64,000 bases of DNA from G963665495 sp963667575 (GTDB taxonomy: Bacteria; Desulfobacterota; Desulfovibrionia; Desulfovibrionales; Desulfovibrionaceae): assembly GCA_963667575.2 (NCBI GenBank), contig CAXXHY010000046.1, positions 1 through 64,000 of the forward strand. The letters are read 5' to 3'. The notes under the pieces were generated by a model. It was given only the letters and a program-made list of their open reading frames with translations. It did not search any database and was not told the origin of the DNA. The stretch's first letter is position 1. Each line of letters begins with the position of its first letter. This document shows positions 1 to 8,472 of the stretch, in pieces. Position numbers and translations under genes: made by a program.

Positions 1-275
1 TCGTTCAGGGTTTCCAGCATCACGGGCAAACGGTTGTTGGCTTCCTCTTCCTCAGAACCGCGTCCCGCATAGAGTCCGAGCATGCAAACGCCGCCGGAAA
101 GCGCGCCGCAGGCGCCGGAACAATCGCCCATGCCCTTGCAGAGGCCGGAAAGGGCCCGGACCAGCTCGGTGTTGTAGTTTCCCTGTGTTTCCAAGGCCAT
201 GATCACCACTATCTGACTGCAGCAAAAGCCTTGTCCGGCCAGCTGCATGATACGCGTCACAATATCATCACTCAT
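1..275 (-). CDS. C_GCAxxG_C_C family protein, 3' end cut by window edge
   Basis: The first 91 codons are visible; the gene runs off the left edge. The sequence has the cysteine pattern of the C_GCAxxG_C_C family: CCSQ near residue 18, then a CKGMGDCSGACGALSGG stretch around residues 45-60 and a further Cys shortly after. Such small proteins are thought to be redox-active or cluster/cofactor carriers in anaerobes, but no reaction is established. ATG at 275 is preceded by AAGGTGA, and the upstream methyltransferase stops only 4 bp before, so it belongs to the mop-linked operon. The same gene type sits beside the same methyltransferase and small redox protein in Desulfovibrio vulgaris (the DVU_1555 family, from memory). 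Family assignment is solid; function is unknown. Confidence 0.8.
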   Translation of the reverse strand, partial: MSDDIVTRIMQLAGQGFCCSQIVVIMALETQGNYNTELVRALSGLCKGMGDCSGACGALSGGVCMLGLYAGRGSEEEEANNRLPVMLETLN

Positions 276-279
276 AAGT

Positions 280-1008
280 TCACCTTTTTCGAGCAACGGT
301 AAGGCTGTACCCGGGTTTTACCATCGATGCCCTGCTCACCACCTGGCAGGCCTGTTCGGCGGGCAGGAGCGTACGCCAGAAACTTTCCAGTGTGCCGTAG
401 GCGAATATCAATTCCCCTGCCAGCTGCTTCAGAGCATGGGAATGGTCTTCCCATACTTCGGGCTGCAACCCCCCGGCCTGCAGCAGATCCAGCCATTGCG
501 TCCGGGGCAGGGCCCCGTCGATGCAACAGCGGATGTTCTCCGGGGACGGAGCCAGAGGATCCCCCGGCGTGCGAGCGTAGAGATCCGTACAGAGCAGATA
601 CCCCCCAGGCCGCAGAACTCGGACGATTTCATCAAGAACCGCATCAAGCCGCGGCATCAGGGACAGCACGCATTCGCAGAGAACACCGTCCAGGCTGTTG
701 GTCCGGACAGGAAGTCCGGCAGCGTCCGCCCTGACCAGAGGAGCACCGGAGCCCTGACGCAGCTGCTCCAGCATGGTGGCGGAAAGATCCAGGCCCACTG
801 CGCGCAACTGATGGTCCTCGCGCATATGGGCCAGGCTGCGTCCGCAGCCGCAGCCGATTTCCAGCACACGGCTTCCGGCAGGCAGGCGTCCGTCCAAAAG
901 TCTGGAAGTCAGTTCCAGACCTCCGGGCCGCAGGCACCCGCCCGTGAGTTCCCCCAGCAGCCGGGGCCACTGGTGAGGAACCTCTGTGGGGCGACTGGCA
1001 GTGGTCAT
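280..1008 (-). CDS. SAM-dependent class I methyltransferase of the mop-linked cluster
   Basis: A 242-residue protein with a Rossmann-type methyltransferase fold: motif I VLEIGCGCGRS near residue 65, an acidic VGLDLS segment that would bind the SAM ribose, and the post-motif pattern VRVLRPGGYLLCTDLY. The open frame extends 25 codons upstream, but the ATG at 1008 overlaps the stop of the preceding gene as ATGA, which marks the translationally coupled start. The substrate is not evident. The position between a CxxC redox protein and a C_GCAxxG protein downstream of mop matches the D. vulgaris DVU_1556-type methyltransferase. I infer a role in maturing or modifying a cofactor or small molecule of this pathway; nothing in the sequence names it. 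Confidence 0.8.
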   Translation of the reverse strand: MTTASRPTEVPHQWPRLLGELTGGCLRPGGLELTSRLLDGRLPAGSRVLEIGCGCGRSLAHMREDHQLRAVGLDLSATMLEQLRQGSGAPLVRADAAGLPVRTNSLDGVLCECVLSLMPRLDAVLDEIVRVLRPGGYLLCTDLYARTPGDPLAPSPENIRCCIDGALPRTQWLDLLQAGGLQPEVWEDHSHALKQLAGELIFAYGTLESFWRTLLPAEQACQVVSRASMVKPGYSLTVARKR

Positions 1009-1220
1009 TTGTCTTCCAGAAGCTGCTCTACTTCGAACATTTTGCCGCGCGCCAGCTCTTCTGGAATCAGCACAAGCCCGCATTTGGAGCAGGCCATCAA
1101 CTCGACCTCGAACACGTTGCCGAGATAGCGGATGCTGACTTCCTTGGGTGTGAGCTTTTCACCGCACTTGGCGCATTCCCAATCGGTCTCGGATGTAAAT
1201 GACAGTTTGCTGCTGCTCAT
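1005..1220 (-). CDS. small CxxC...CxxC redox/zinc-ribbon protein (DVU_1557-like)
   Basis: A 71-residue protein with two CxxC pairs, CAKC near residue 15 and CSKC near residue 41, spaced as in a zinc ribbon or rubredoxin-like knuckle. The ATG at 1220 overlaps the stop of the upstream oxidoreductase by 4 bp, and its own stop overlaps the methyltransferase start by 4 bp, so the three are coupled. The longer open frame (28 extra codons upstream) lies inside the preceding gene and is unlikely to be used. It may be an electron-transfer partner of the dicluster oxidoreductase or a scaffold. No enzymatic motif is present. Confidence 0.75.
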   Translation of the reverse strand: MSSSKLSFTSETDWECAKCGEKLTPKEVSIRYLGNVFEVELMACSKCGLVLIPEELARGKMFEVEQLLEDK

Positions 1221-1962
1221 ACGGTACCTCCCGGAAGAACCATGCGGTGGCTGTAGGCGTTGAATATCCGGAATCCGTCGTCTTCCGGCGCGTATTCCAC
1301 CCAATAGGTGACCCGTACGGGTTGATAATAGGCCAGATTGCGCCCGGTTTTGGGATCATGCATTTTCTGGCCGTTTTGCTCGGCATTGGTAATGACCCGT
1401 TTGATGTTGTCCAGCAGGATGTGCCGGTCTTCCAGCAGGTCCTGCACCTCGGGTTCCAGGAACAGTTTCATGAGCTGATATTCCTCCAAAGGCGGCGAGT
1501 CCTCACCCCAGAGAGTGTCCAGCAGGTGCGCCGCCGCAAATTGGCTTTGTTGTCCTGCCGCTGCGAAAAGGTTGGCGAAGGCCTGGCAGCAGGGTCATCC
1601 CCGGCGCTCTCCGGAAAAACAATATCCAGAATATGGCGTACGCGCTTTCCCGCGGCAGCCAGGTTGTCTCTGCACATGGCGCAGTAGGCCACGTATTCGC
1701 TTTCGCTTTCGGATGCGCGGACTTCGGCCACCTTGCGGGACAGCGGAGGATTGGAGGAATACATCAACCCGCCGTAGCCGCAGCAGGAGGTCAGCCCCTT
1801 GCTCATCTTCAGCTCTTCCACAGGCACCTTCATGTTGCTCAGCAGTTTGCGCGCGTCCTGCTGCAACTCCGGATAGTATCTCGATGTGCAGGGATCGTGA
1901 ATGGCCTGAACAGGGCTGTCCGGCAGCGGATCCGGCAATGCTTGCGGCCCCGGCCATGACAT
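1217..1962 (-). pseudogene. C-terminal part of frameshifted FAD/dicluster Fe-S oxidoreductase
   Basis: This is the continuation of the gene starting at 3521, broken into different reading frames. After the main frame stops at 1986, the protein continues in a second frame (KLVVACSTCHDTF at about 2040-1960), shifts again near 1943 into a third frame carrying HDPC, SCCGYGG and CAMC (the second half of a CCG cysteine domain), and shifts once more near 1527. There the frame reading LLDTLWGED joins a 90-codon tail ending in a VTYWVEY-type segment. Restoring single bases at 2039-2042, 1942-1943 and about 1527 gives one continuous protein. The tail alone (1217-1489, ATG at 1489) could be read as a separate small ORF, but it reads naturally as the C-terminus of the large protein. 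Confidence 0.7.
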
Positions 1963-1985
1963 TCCAGAGAGTGACTATCTCCAGG

Positions 1986-3521
1986 TCAGGCGCATATTTC
2001 TTGAAGGTATCGTGGCAGGTGGAGCAGGCCACGACAAGTTTTCGGAGAGCCCATTTCCTGGCAGCGCTGCTGCAGCTGCTCCAGAAGCTCCTTGAAGTAG
2101 TCCACCTCTCCGGACCACAACGCCGGGGTGCCGCAGCAGCCCAGGGCGAGTCCGGTGTTGGCGTCCAGGTTTTCCCGCAGCCACTGATAGGTCCGCTCCA
2201 CCTGTTCGGGGTTGGAGCTGCTGAGCTGGCAGCCCGGGAAAAAAAGATAGTTGCTGCTGGTGGTGCCCGGAGCGTGTTTGAAAAGCGTAAACGCTTCGCT
2301 GTTGCTCCAGCGCAGGTCTTCCAGAGCGAAATCAAAGGCGGAAGGCGGCATGGTGTCTTTGCGTACCATGCTTTCGCGTACGCTGAGGCACAGCCCGCCC
2401 ATGGAAAAGTCATTGGGGCAGATGGCTGCGCACTGATCGCAGAGCATGCAGGAATTGATCATCTTGTTGGCAAGCCGCGTGCCTTTGACAATGGATTCGT
2501 TGTTGTAGATCTGGCGGGCGTATTTTTTGGGATAGCCCTTGTAGTTGTCGAGATAGACGCACTTTTTGACGCATTCGAGGCATTCGCACTGGATGCAGCG
2601 TGCGGCTTCCGCAACGGCTTCATCCGCGGAATAGCCTGCCGCGGCATCGGCGGGATTGACCACGGGAGCGGGTTTGACCCCTTCCAGGCTGGTGAACAAA
2701 CGGCTGACGAACGGGCCGTCCTTTTCCCTGTTGGCGGTAAGGGAGACGTTCTGCAGAATTCTGTCCACAGTGGTGGCGGCCCAGCGACCGTGAGCGGCCT
2801 GGAAGACAGGAGATTCCACATCTCCACCGGCCAGGACATTATCGCGGGAGGTTTTCTGCAGTCCGTTTTCAACCCTGATCTTTCCGTCCGCTTTTTCCAG
2901 ATCCCAGGCGACGTCGAAACCGCCGTCCAGACAGAGGTACACCGCATTGTTTTCCTGGAGCAGTTTTTCCAGAAAGTCCTGCCCTGCCACGGATGCGTCC
3001 GTATGCATGGCGACTTTCAACTGCTTCAGGCCCGCGAGTTCCTCGTCCACATTTTCCTGAGAGAGTCCGGCAAAGCGTTCCACGAGGCAGAGGCCGATCT
3101 GGCTGCCCGGTTCGAAGATGGAAACGGCGACACCTTTGCGCGCCAGGTCCCAGGCCAGGGTGAGGCCGCTCATGCCGCTTCCGACCACGGCGACCTTCTT
3201 GCCCTTGGACGGCAGGGGCATCAGACGTTGCTTGGGGCTCGGCTGTGCGACTACGACTTTTTCCAGCGAACCGATACGGATGGGGTCTCCCACCTGGCCG
3301 AGAATGCAGACGGCTTCACAGGGTGCGTCGCAGATGCGCGCGAGCACTCCAGGCAGGGGCATGGTTTTACGCAGATCCTTCCATGCGGCGTTCCAATCGG
3401 CCGTGGCCACATGCCCGCAGAGAGAACGAACATCAACGTGAATTGGACAAGCGGCCGAACATTGGGCCGGTTGCTCCTGGATGCATTGATCCTCCAGGGC
3501 ACGTAACTGGCTTTGATCCAT
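1986..3521 (-). CDS. NAD(P)/FAD-dependent oxidoreductase with Fe-S dicluster and CCG domain, N-terminal part
   Basis: The main open frame of a protein that should run to 1217. The N-terminus resembles glutamate-synthase small-subunit-type domains, with a Cys-rich region (CPIHV, CDAPCEAVC, residues 20-75) followed by the dinucleotide-binding VAVVGSGMSGL near residue 105. Two ferredoxin-type clusters follow (CIQCECLECVKKC and CMLCDQCAAICP), then the start of a CCG domain (GCCGTPALW) as in HdrB/HdrD/DsrK. Start ATG 3521 has GGAGG upstream; the longer frame from 3584 lacks support. The gene lies 112 bp downstream of mop and is known in Desulfovibrio as a 'pyridine nucleotide-disulfide oxidoreductase/dicluster-binding' protein. 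It probably moves electrons between aldehyde oxidation and NAD(P) or a thiol/disulfide pool. An extra base in a T run at 2039-2042 truncates it here. Confidence 0.75.
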   Translation of the reverse strand: MDQSQLRALEDQCIQEQPAQCSAACPIHVDVRSLCGHVATADWNAAWKDLRKTMPLPGVLARICDAPCEAVCILGQVGDPIRIGSLEKVVVAQPSPKQRLMPLPSKGKKVAVVGSGMSGLTLAWDLARKGVAVSIFEPGSQIGLCLVERFAGLSQENVDEELAGLKQLKVAMHTDASVAGQDFLEKLLQENNAVYLCLDGGFDVAWDLEKADGKIRVENGLQKTSRDNVLAGGDVESPVFQAAHGRWAATTVDRILQNVSLTANREKDGPFVSRLFTSLEGVKPAPVVNPADAAAGYSADEAVAEAARCIQCECLECVKKCVYLDNYKGYPKKYARQIYNNESIVKGTRLANKMINSCMLCDQCAAICPNDFSMGGLCLSVRESMVRKDTMPPSAFDFALEDLRWSNSEAFTLFKHAPGTTSSNYLFFPGCQLSSSNPEQVERTYQWLRENLDANTGLALGCCGTPALWSGEVDYFKELLEQLQQRCQEMGSPKTCRGLLHLPRYLQEICA

Positions 3522-3545
3522 GGTTGCCCTCCATCCGAACAGCAT

Positions 3546-3577
3546 GGGCGGCGACCGGATAGAATCCGGCGCCGCCC
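3546..3577 (-). other. strong hairpin between mop and the dicluster oxidoreductase
   Basis: GGGCGGC and GCCGCCC arms enclose inner CCGGAT and ATCCGG arms with small internal asymmetries, giving a 13-bp stem with a 3-nt AGA loop. A second short hairpin (CATCGCC/GGCGATG) lies at 3592-3609. There is no U tract after either on the minus strand, so this is not a classical terminator. It more likely protects the 3' end of the mop mRNA or lowers downstream expression. Confidence 0.55.
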
Positions 3578-3633
3578 TGCTCATTCGGTGTCATCGCCCG
3601 GAGGCGATGTTTAGATGTATTGTGCTGAACTCC

Positions 3634-6360
3634 TTATTTTTCTTTCAAACCGGCCAGCACCTTTTCGGGGTAAGCAGGCAGGTGGCGGATGCGAACGCCA
3701 CATGCGTTGTAGATGGCGTTGATAACCGCGGCGTGAGGAGCGGTAAGCGGCATTTCACCAACACCGGAAGCGCCGAAGGGACCGTCAGGACGCGGGGTTT
3801 CCACGTAGATGATCTCGAAATCGTCCGGGATGTCCTTGATGTAAGGAACACCGGCGCCGGCGAGGGTGGAGTGTTTTTTCAGATCTTCGTAATCCTCGGA
3901 CAGTGCCAGGCCGATACCCTGGGCGACACCGCCGTAGATCTGGCCGTCAACTACGAGGAAGTTGTTGACTACACCGATGTCGGCAACGGTGACCGAACGT
4001 TCGACCGTGGTCTTACCGGTGGCGGTGTCAACAGCGACCTTCATCAGGAACACGCCGTACATGTAGCAGCAGAAAGGATTGCCCTGAGCGGTTTCCAGGC
4101 TGCAATCGGAAGCAGGTGCGGTCCAGGAACCGTTGTACTTCAGAGGCAGCTTCTCGGCAACCATTTCATCGTAGGTCCGGAAGGAACCGTCGGATTTCTG
4201 CATGGCTTTGACCAGCAGTTCACAGGCGTTCTTGGTGGCCTGACCGGTCATGACCTGGGAGCGGCTGCCGCCGGCGGGGCCGGAGTTGGGGCAGATGCTG
4301 GTGTCGTTCATGACCAGTTTGATCTTGTCGGGAGCGATGCCCAGCGGACGCAGGGCTTCGTGAGCCGTACCCAGGGTTCCCATGTCGGCGCCCTGGCCGT
4401 GGTCTTCCCAGGCATTGTAGATGGTCACGCTGCCGTCGGCGTTCAGCTCGATATCACAAGCCGAAGAGTCGGGGCCGTCCAGACCGGATCCGTACACACC
4501 GATGGAGAGGCCAACACCGCGTTTGATGGCGTCGGTGGACTCGGCTTCGGCTTCTTTCTTGGCTTTTTCGTAATGAGGCTTGATGGCTTCCATCATCTCC
4601 GGCAGGGAATAGACTTCGGGATCCTGGCCGGTGGGGGTGGTGGAACCCTTGCGGTAGACGTTCTTGTAGCGCAGTTCCCAGGGATCCATGCCCAGCTTTT
4701 CAGCCAGTTCGTCGATGAGCACTTCAGACGGGAATTCGGCTTCAGGAGCACCGTATCCACGGAAAGCAGCACCCCAGCAATGGTTGGTGCAGACGGTACG
4801 GCCTTCACCGCGGATGTTGGGGATGTTGTAACCGGAGCCGATGTACTGGGCGCCGCGCAGGGTCAGCAGATCGCCGAATTCGGAGTAGGGACCGTGGTCG
4901 CAGGACCAGTCGGTTTCCATGGCCAGGAAGGTGCCTTCCTTGTCGGCGGCAATACGCAGCCAGGTCCAGAAAGGCGAACGCTTACCGGTGTAGTTCTGCT
5001 GCTGTTCGTAGTTGTACGCGAGGAAAACCGGACGGTTGGTGGCCATGGCGGCGGCGCCGACCAGGGCTTCCATGGTGGGGCTGAACTTGTAACCGAAGGT
5101 ACCGCCGGCGTTGTTCTGAACCAGGGCGATGTTTTCGGGCTCAACACCCAGACCGGGAGCGATCATGTACAGGTGCAGGTGGATACCAATGGACTTGGAG
5201 TGCACGAACAGTTTGCCGTCTTCGTCCATGTAGGCGAAACCTACATCAGGCTCGATGGGCAGGTGCGGTTGGCGCTGGGTGTAGTAGTTGCCTTCCTGCC
5301 AGACCACATCGGGTTTTTCGAAGATGGGTTTGGTCTCTTCACCCTTTTTAATGGGGCAGATGTAGTAAATGTTGGGCGTTCCGGGGTGAATCTCGATGGC
5401 GTCTTCGGCCATGGCTGCGGGAGCGCTCATGTATTCGGGCAGCTGCTCGATTTCAACTTTGACTTTTTCAACGGCGGCATCAGCCTGGGCCTGGGTTTCG
5501 GCGCAGACAATGGCGATGGCGTCGCCGTACTGGAAGATCTTTTCGTCGCAAAGAATCGGACGATCCCAACCGTCACCCTTATTGGTGGGGAAGGTGATCA
5601 GACCGGTGATGCGGTTTTTACCCTTGACGTCCTTGTGGGTGACAACCTTGACCACGCCGGGCATGGCTTCGGCTTCGGCCACGTCAATGGACAGGATGTT
5701 GGCATGGGAAACCTTGGCCTGAACCAGGGCGCAATACAGGGTGCCCTGGGGCAGTTTCTGACCGAGGTCGCCGCCGAAGTCCCACGTACCGGTGACTTTG
5801 GCCACGGCGGAAGGACGAGGATATCTGGTATTCCAAATGCGTCCGTCGGCAGGGATCTTGAACTGCAGGTCTTCCATGGTCATTTTGCCGTTCATTACCT
5901 TGGCGGCGTCCATGACGGCGTCAACGATGGGTTTGTAACCGGTGCAACGGCAAACGTTGCGATATTTCTGGAACCAATCGCGGACTTCTTCGCGGGTGGG
6001 GTCGGAATTGGCCAGCAGCAATGCATACGTGGAAACAATGAAACCGGGGGTGCAGAAACCGCACTGAGCGGCGCCGTAGGCGACCCAGGCCATCTGAATG
6101 GGATGCAGGTTACCAGGAGTTCCTATGCCTTCGAGAGTAATGATTTCGGTACCGGATTCAACCTTGCCCCACTTGCGGGCGCAGGTACGAACCAGTTTGC
6201 CATCTACGATAACGGTACAGCTACCGCACTGAGCCTTGCCACATCCTATTTTGACACTGGTTGTGCCCACATTTTTGCGAAGCACATCGGCAAGGGACGT
6301 ATCGGAATCCGCGATCACCATACGTTCAATGCCGTTCACCTTGATCATTTTTTTAATCAT
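3634..6360 (-). CDS. mop: aldehyde oxidoreductase Mop (molybdenum hydroxylase)
   Basis: A 908-residue enzyme, almost the same length as the D. gigas Mop (about 907). It oxidises aldehydes to carboxylic acids using a molybdopterin cytosine dinucleotide cofactor and two [2Fe-2S] clusters. The plant-type [2Fe-2S] domain is at the N-terminus (C-GKAQCGSC with a later C, residues 40-60). The second cluster domain follows (CGFCTPGF and CRCTGYKP, residues 100-145), then the Mo-binding aldehyde dehydrogenase domains, including GAAFRGYGAPE and the near-C-terminal GASGVGEMP that carries the active-site Glu. A strong AAGGAGG precedes ATG 6360. It is 69 bp downstream of a molybdopterin-binding protein gene. 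No signal peptide, so it is cytoplasmic. The likely physiological substrate is acetaldehyde from the nearby alcohol dehydrogenases. Confidence 0.95.
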   Translation of the reverse strand: MIKKMIKVNGIERMVIADSDTSLADVLRKNVGTTSVKIGCGKAQCGSCTVIVDGKLVRTCARKWGKVESGTEIITLEGIGTPGNLHPIQMAWVAYGAAQCGFCTPGFIVSTYALLLANSDPTREEVRDWFQKYRNVCRCTGYKPIVDAVMDAAKVMNGKMTMEDLQFKIPADGRIWNTRYPRPSAVAKVTGTWDFGGDLGQKLPQGTLYCALVQAKVSHANILSIDVAEAEAMPGVVKVVTHKDVKGKNRITGLITFPTNKGDGWDRPILCDEKIFQYGDAIAIVCAETQAQADAAVEKVKVEIEQLPEYMSAPAAMAEDAIEIHPGTPNIYYICPIKKGEETKPIFEKPDVVWQEGNYYTQRQPHLPIEPDVGFAYMDEDGKLFVHSKSIGIHLHLYMIAPGLGVEPENIALVQNNAGGTFGYKFSPTMEALVGAAAMATNRPVFLAYNYEQQQNYTGKRSPFWTWLRIAADKEGTFLAMETDWSCDHGPYSEFGDLLTLRGAQYIGSGYNIPNIRGEGRTVCTNHCWGAAFRGYGAPEAEFPSEVLIDELAEKLGMDPWELRYKNVYRKGSTTPTGQDPEVYSLPEMMEAIKPHYEKAKKEAEAESTDAIKRGVGLSIGVYGSGLDGPDSSACDIELNADGSVTIYNAWEDHGQGADMGTLGTAHEALRPLGIAPDKIKLVMNDTSICPNSGPAGGSRSQVMTGQATKNACELLVKAMQKSDGSFRTYDEMVAEKLPLKYNGSWTAPASDCSLETAQGNPFCCYMYGVFLMKVAVDTATGKTTVERSVTVADIGVVNNFLVVDGQIYGGVAQGIGLALSEDYEDLKKHSTLAGAGVPYIKDIPDDFEIIYVETPRPDGPFGASGVGEMPLTAPHAAVINAIYNACGVRIRHLPAYPEKVLAGLKEK

Positions 6361-6429
6361 TAAAGAAACCTCCTTGGTCCTTTGTTAGGATGTTAACCTG
6401 TAATCACCGATAACTTTTTGCTCTGTCGA

Positions 6430-7452
6430 CTATTTTCCGAACGGACAGACCGGATACCTGCAGACGTCGCAACCGGCGCAAAAGCCGCCGTGCCCCATGG
6501 CGACGATATCCTGCTTGGTTATCCGTTCCCCGGCCAATAGACGCGGTACGACCAGCTCGAATATACTGGCCTTGTAGTACATAACGCAGCCCGGCAGGCC
6601 GATGATCGGCACGCCGTCCGCGTAGGCCAGCATAAACATGGCGCCCGGAAATGTTGGAGTTCCGTAGGAGACTACCTCGCCGCCGACCTCACGAATGCTG
6701 GCCGGTGTCTGGTCGTCGGGATCCACGGACATGCCACCGGTACAGACCACCATGTCGACTCCCTGATCCAGGAAATCCCTGATGGCGGCCACCGTCATGC
6801 TCTTTTCATCCGAGGTGAAGACCTGATTGACAACACGGCTGCCATACGCAGCGAATTTCTTGTTGACCACCGGACCGAAGGCGTCCTTGATGCGGCCGTA
6901 ATAAATTTCGCTGCCCGTGGTAACCAATCCGATATTCATGGGGATGAAAGGTTTGACTTCTATGACCGGATGCGCTTTGGCACAGATGGATTCCACCGCT
7001 TCCAGGCGTTCCTGCTCCACAACCAGAGGAACGACACGGGCGCCGGCCACAGGCCTGCCTTCCGTGACGGTCTGGTTGCTATGTATCGTAGAAAGCACCA
7101 CGCCTTCTTGACTGTTGACTTCCGTGAGGGCCTGAACGTTTATTTTGAGCAGACCGTCATATTCGGCGGTCATGTTGATCCGCCCTTCGCAGACTTCGGT
7201 CAGGCTCAGCCCCTTTCCCATGGCAGCCGAGCAAATGCGCTGAGCTGCTTCATTCTCATGCACAAAACCGTCTTCCAGCGTCAGTACGTAGAGATTTTCC
7301 TTGCCCATGCTCAGTAGCTTGGGGATATCTTCTTCCTGAACTACGTGCCCTTTTTTGAAAGCACGCCCTTTGAATTCTCCGGGCACTATCCGCGTCAAAT
7401 CGTGGCACAGCACCATGCCTACTGCATCCTGAACGGCAACACGTTTCATCAT
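6430..7452 (-). CDS. molybdopterin-binding protein (MoeA/MogA-like fold)
   Basis: A 340-residue protein whose C-terminal half is a MoCF_biosynth (molybdopterin-binding) domain: GLVTTGSEI near residue 172, CTGGMSVDPDDQTP near residue 240, GTPTFPG and a GLPGC segment. The N-terminal third resembles the MoeA-type portion. The extreme C-terminus carries a cluster of cysteines (CAGCDVCRYPVC) not typical of MoeA, possibly a metal or Fe-S site. It is the first gene of the mop unit, so it is likely to insert or deliver molybdenum/cofactor to Mop. ATG 7452 has AAGGAA 9 nt upstream; the adjacent ATG 7449 is equally possible. It is separate from general Moco synthesis genes, none of which are in the window. 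Confidence 0.85.
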   Translation of the reverse strand: MMKRVAVQDAVGMVLCHDLTRIVPGEFKGRAFKKGHVVQEEDIPKLLSMGKENLYVLTLEDGFVHENEAAQRICSAAMGKGLSLTEVCEGRINMTAEYDGLLKINVQALTEVNSQEGVVLSTIHSNQTVTEGRPVAGARVVPLVVEQERLEAVESICAKAHPVIEVKPFIPMNIGLVTTGSEIYYGRIKDAFGPVVNKKFAAYGSRVVNQVFTSDEKSMTVAAIRDFLDQGVDMVVCTGGMSVDPDDQTPASIREVGGEVVSYGTPTFPGAMFMLAYADGVPIIGLPGCVMYYKASIFELVVPRLLAGERITKQDIVAMGHGGFCAGCDVCRYPVCPFGK

Positions 7453-7931
7453 CGGTGCATTTCCTTGGTTCTCAGTTTTGGCTCCATGTCGCAGGAGTCC
7501 GTCAGCAAGAATTATCCCTATGCAGATCGCAGAACGTATGTATCATTTTCGAACACTATCGATTGCCGATTACTTTTCGAGGAATCTTTTATGTATAAAT
7601 CTCGTCTATACTTATATCTCTGACTCGAACGTACATTTCTTTGCAGTGATGCTTGTCTTTTTACTTTTACTATGTCCTTCTGAGCATTCATGCCTGTTAG
7701 GACATAATGAAGTCAACAAGCTCATCCGGGGCATTTTATATTTGGCATTACAACAAAAGTCCCGAATATTGAACAAATACCCTACATGTTCACTTTACAG
7801 GCTTTACAGGGGCCCAAGCACTAGCAACCTGCTTTTTTGTCTATAATCCCTGTAATAAAAGCATGTTATCCATTTTTACCAATAAAAAAAATGAAACGGC
7901 ATTTATCCGCTTCTCCCGGCATCACTATTCA
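7453..7931 (-). other. long AT-rich leader of the molybdopterin-binding protein/mop unit
   Basis: If the sigma-54-type promoter at 7943-7958 is used, the mRNA has a leader of about 480 nt. I see no convincing riboswitch consensus by eye. A 57-codon ORF starting with ATG at about 7690 on the minus strand has no clear ribosome binding site, and a very short ORF lies near 7880. A weaker GG-N10-GC element at 7504-7519 (minus strand) could be a second, nearer start site. Confidence 0.35.
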
Positions 7932-7942
7932 ACACCTAAGTA

Positions 7943-7958
7943 AGCAAAGAAGAAGCCA
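7943..7958 (-). promoter_or_regulatory. sigma-54-type -24/-12 promoter for the mop unit
   Basis: On the minus strand the sequence is TGGCTTCTTCTTTGCT: TGGC at -24, TTGCT at -12, with exactly 10 nt between the GG and the GC. It shares TGG and CTTTGCT with the adh promoter at 27764-27779, and a palindrome lies 155 bp upstream in both cases. Confidence 0.7.
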
Positions 7959-8112
7959 AGTTGATTTTTTGATTAAATCTAAGCGATTATAACACGAATA
8001 GCACCCCGTAAGTGACACATACCCCGGACTTGGGGTCGTTTTTTCCTCACTTACGCATGATCTGGACCATACTTTTTTACACTTTCTCCATAAAAACGGG
8101 TAGATAGATTAA

Positions 8113-8152
8113 TGAGTCATTATGACTCGAAAAATAGCCCGTTTGGGTCAAA
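8113..8152. promoter_or_regulatory. candidate enhancer (UAS) for a sigma-54 activator, mop side
   Basis: Contains the near-perfect palindrome TGAGTCATTATGACTC (8113-8128) and, 13 bp on, TTTGGGTCAAA (8142-8152). Both have counterparts upstream of adh: TGAGTC-TTTT-TGACAC at 27933-27948 and an identical TTTGGGTCAAA at 27962-27972. The palindrome lies 155 bp upstream of the -24 element, against 154 bp at adh. Confidence 0.65.
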
Positions 8153-8472
8153 AAAACTCATCTCCTCCCTTCGATTCGATTGGAATTTTTTTGTATGTTA
8201 AAAAAAGCATATATCTTGTGATGAATATAACAATCATTTTTTCGTTTTTGTACTTGCCCTTAGGTTTTATCGAATAGATCCGCCATACCACCAGGCGAAT
8301 AATGAGAAAACAAGCAGGCCCGTTTCGCTTGTTTCTCTTTAAAAATCGAGAATCACTTTATGGAATTCAGTGCGCTTTTAACAAAAACGCGCGCATGAAC
8401 TTCCGGCTCCTGAATAGCTGTTGCAGCGCATACAAATTTTATCGAGTATTTAGAATTGTTCCCCCTTCAGAC

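Noticed and set aside
1217..1489. Independent 90-codon gene
   Set aside because: Its N-terminus continues naturally from the upstream frame (LLDTLWGED) once a base near 1527 is restored, so it is more likely the C-terminus of the large oxidoreductase.
3520..6363. Plus-strand ORF of about 950 codons
   Set aside because: Antisense to mop; composition is Gly/Val/Phe-rich as expected from the complement of a GC-rich gene, with no domain, and mop has all its Fe-S motifs and a good ribosome binding site.
7504..7519. GG-N10-GC element close to the molybdopterin-binding gene
   Set aside because: Matches only the GG and TTGCT; the element at 7943-7958 is a better match and has the upstream dyad at the same distance as at adh. 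Kept as a possible second start.
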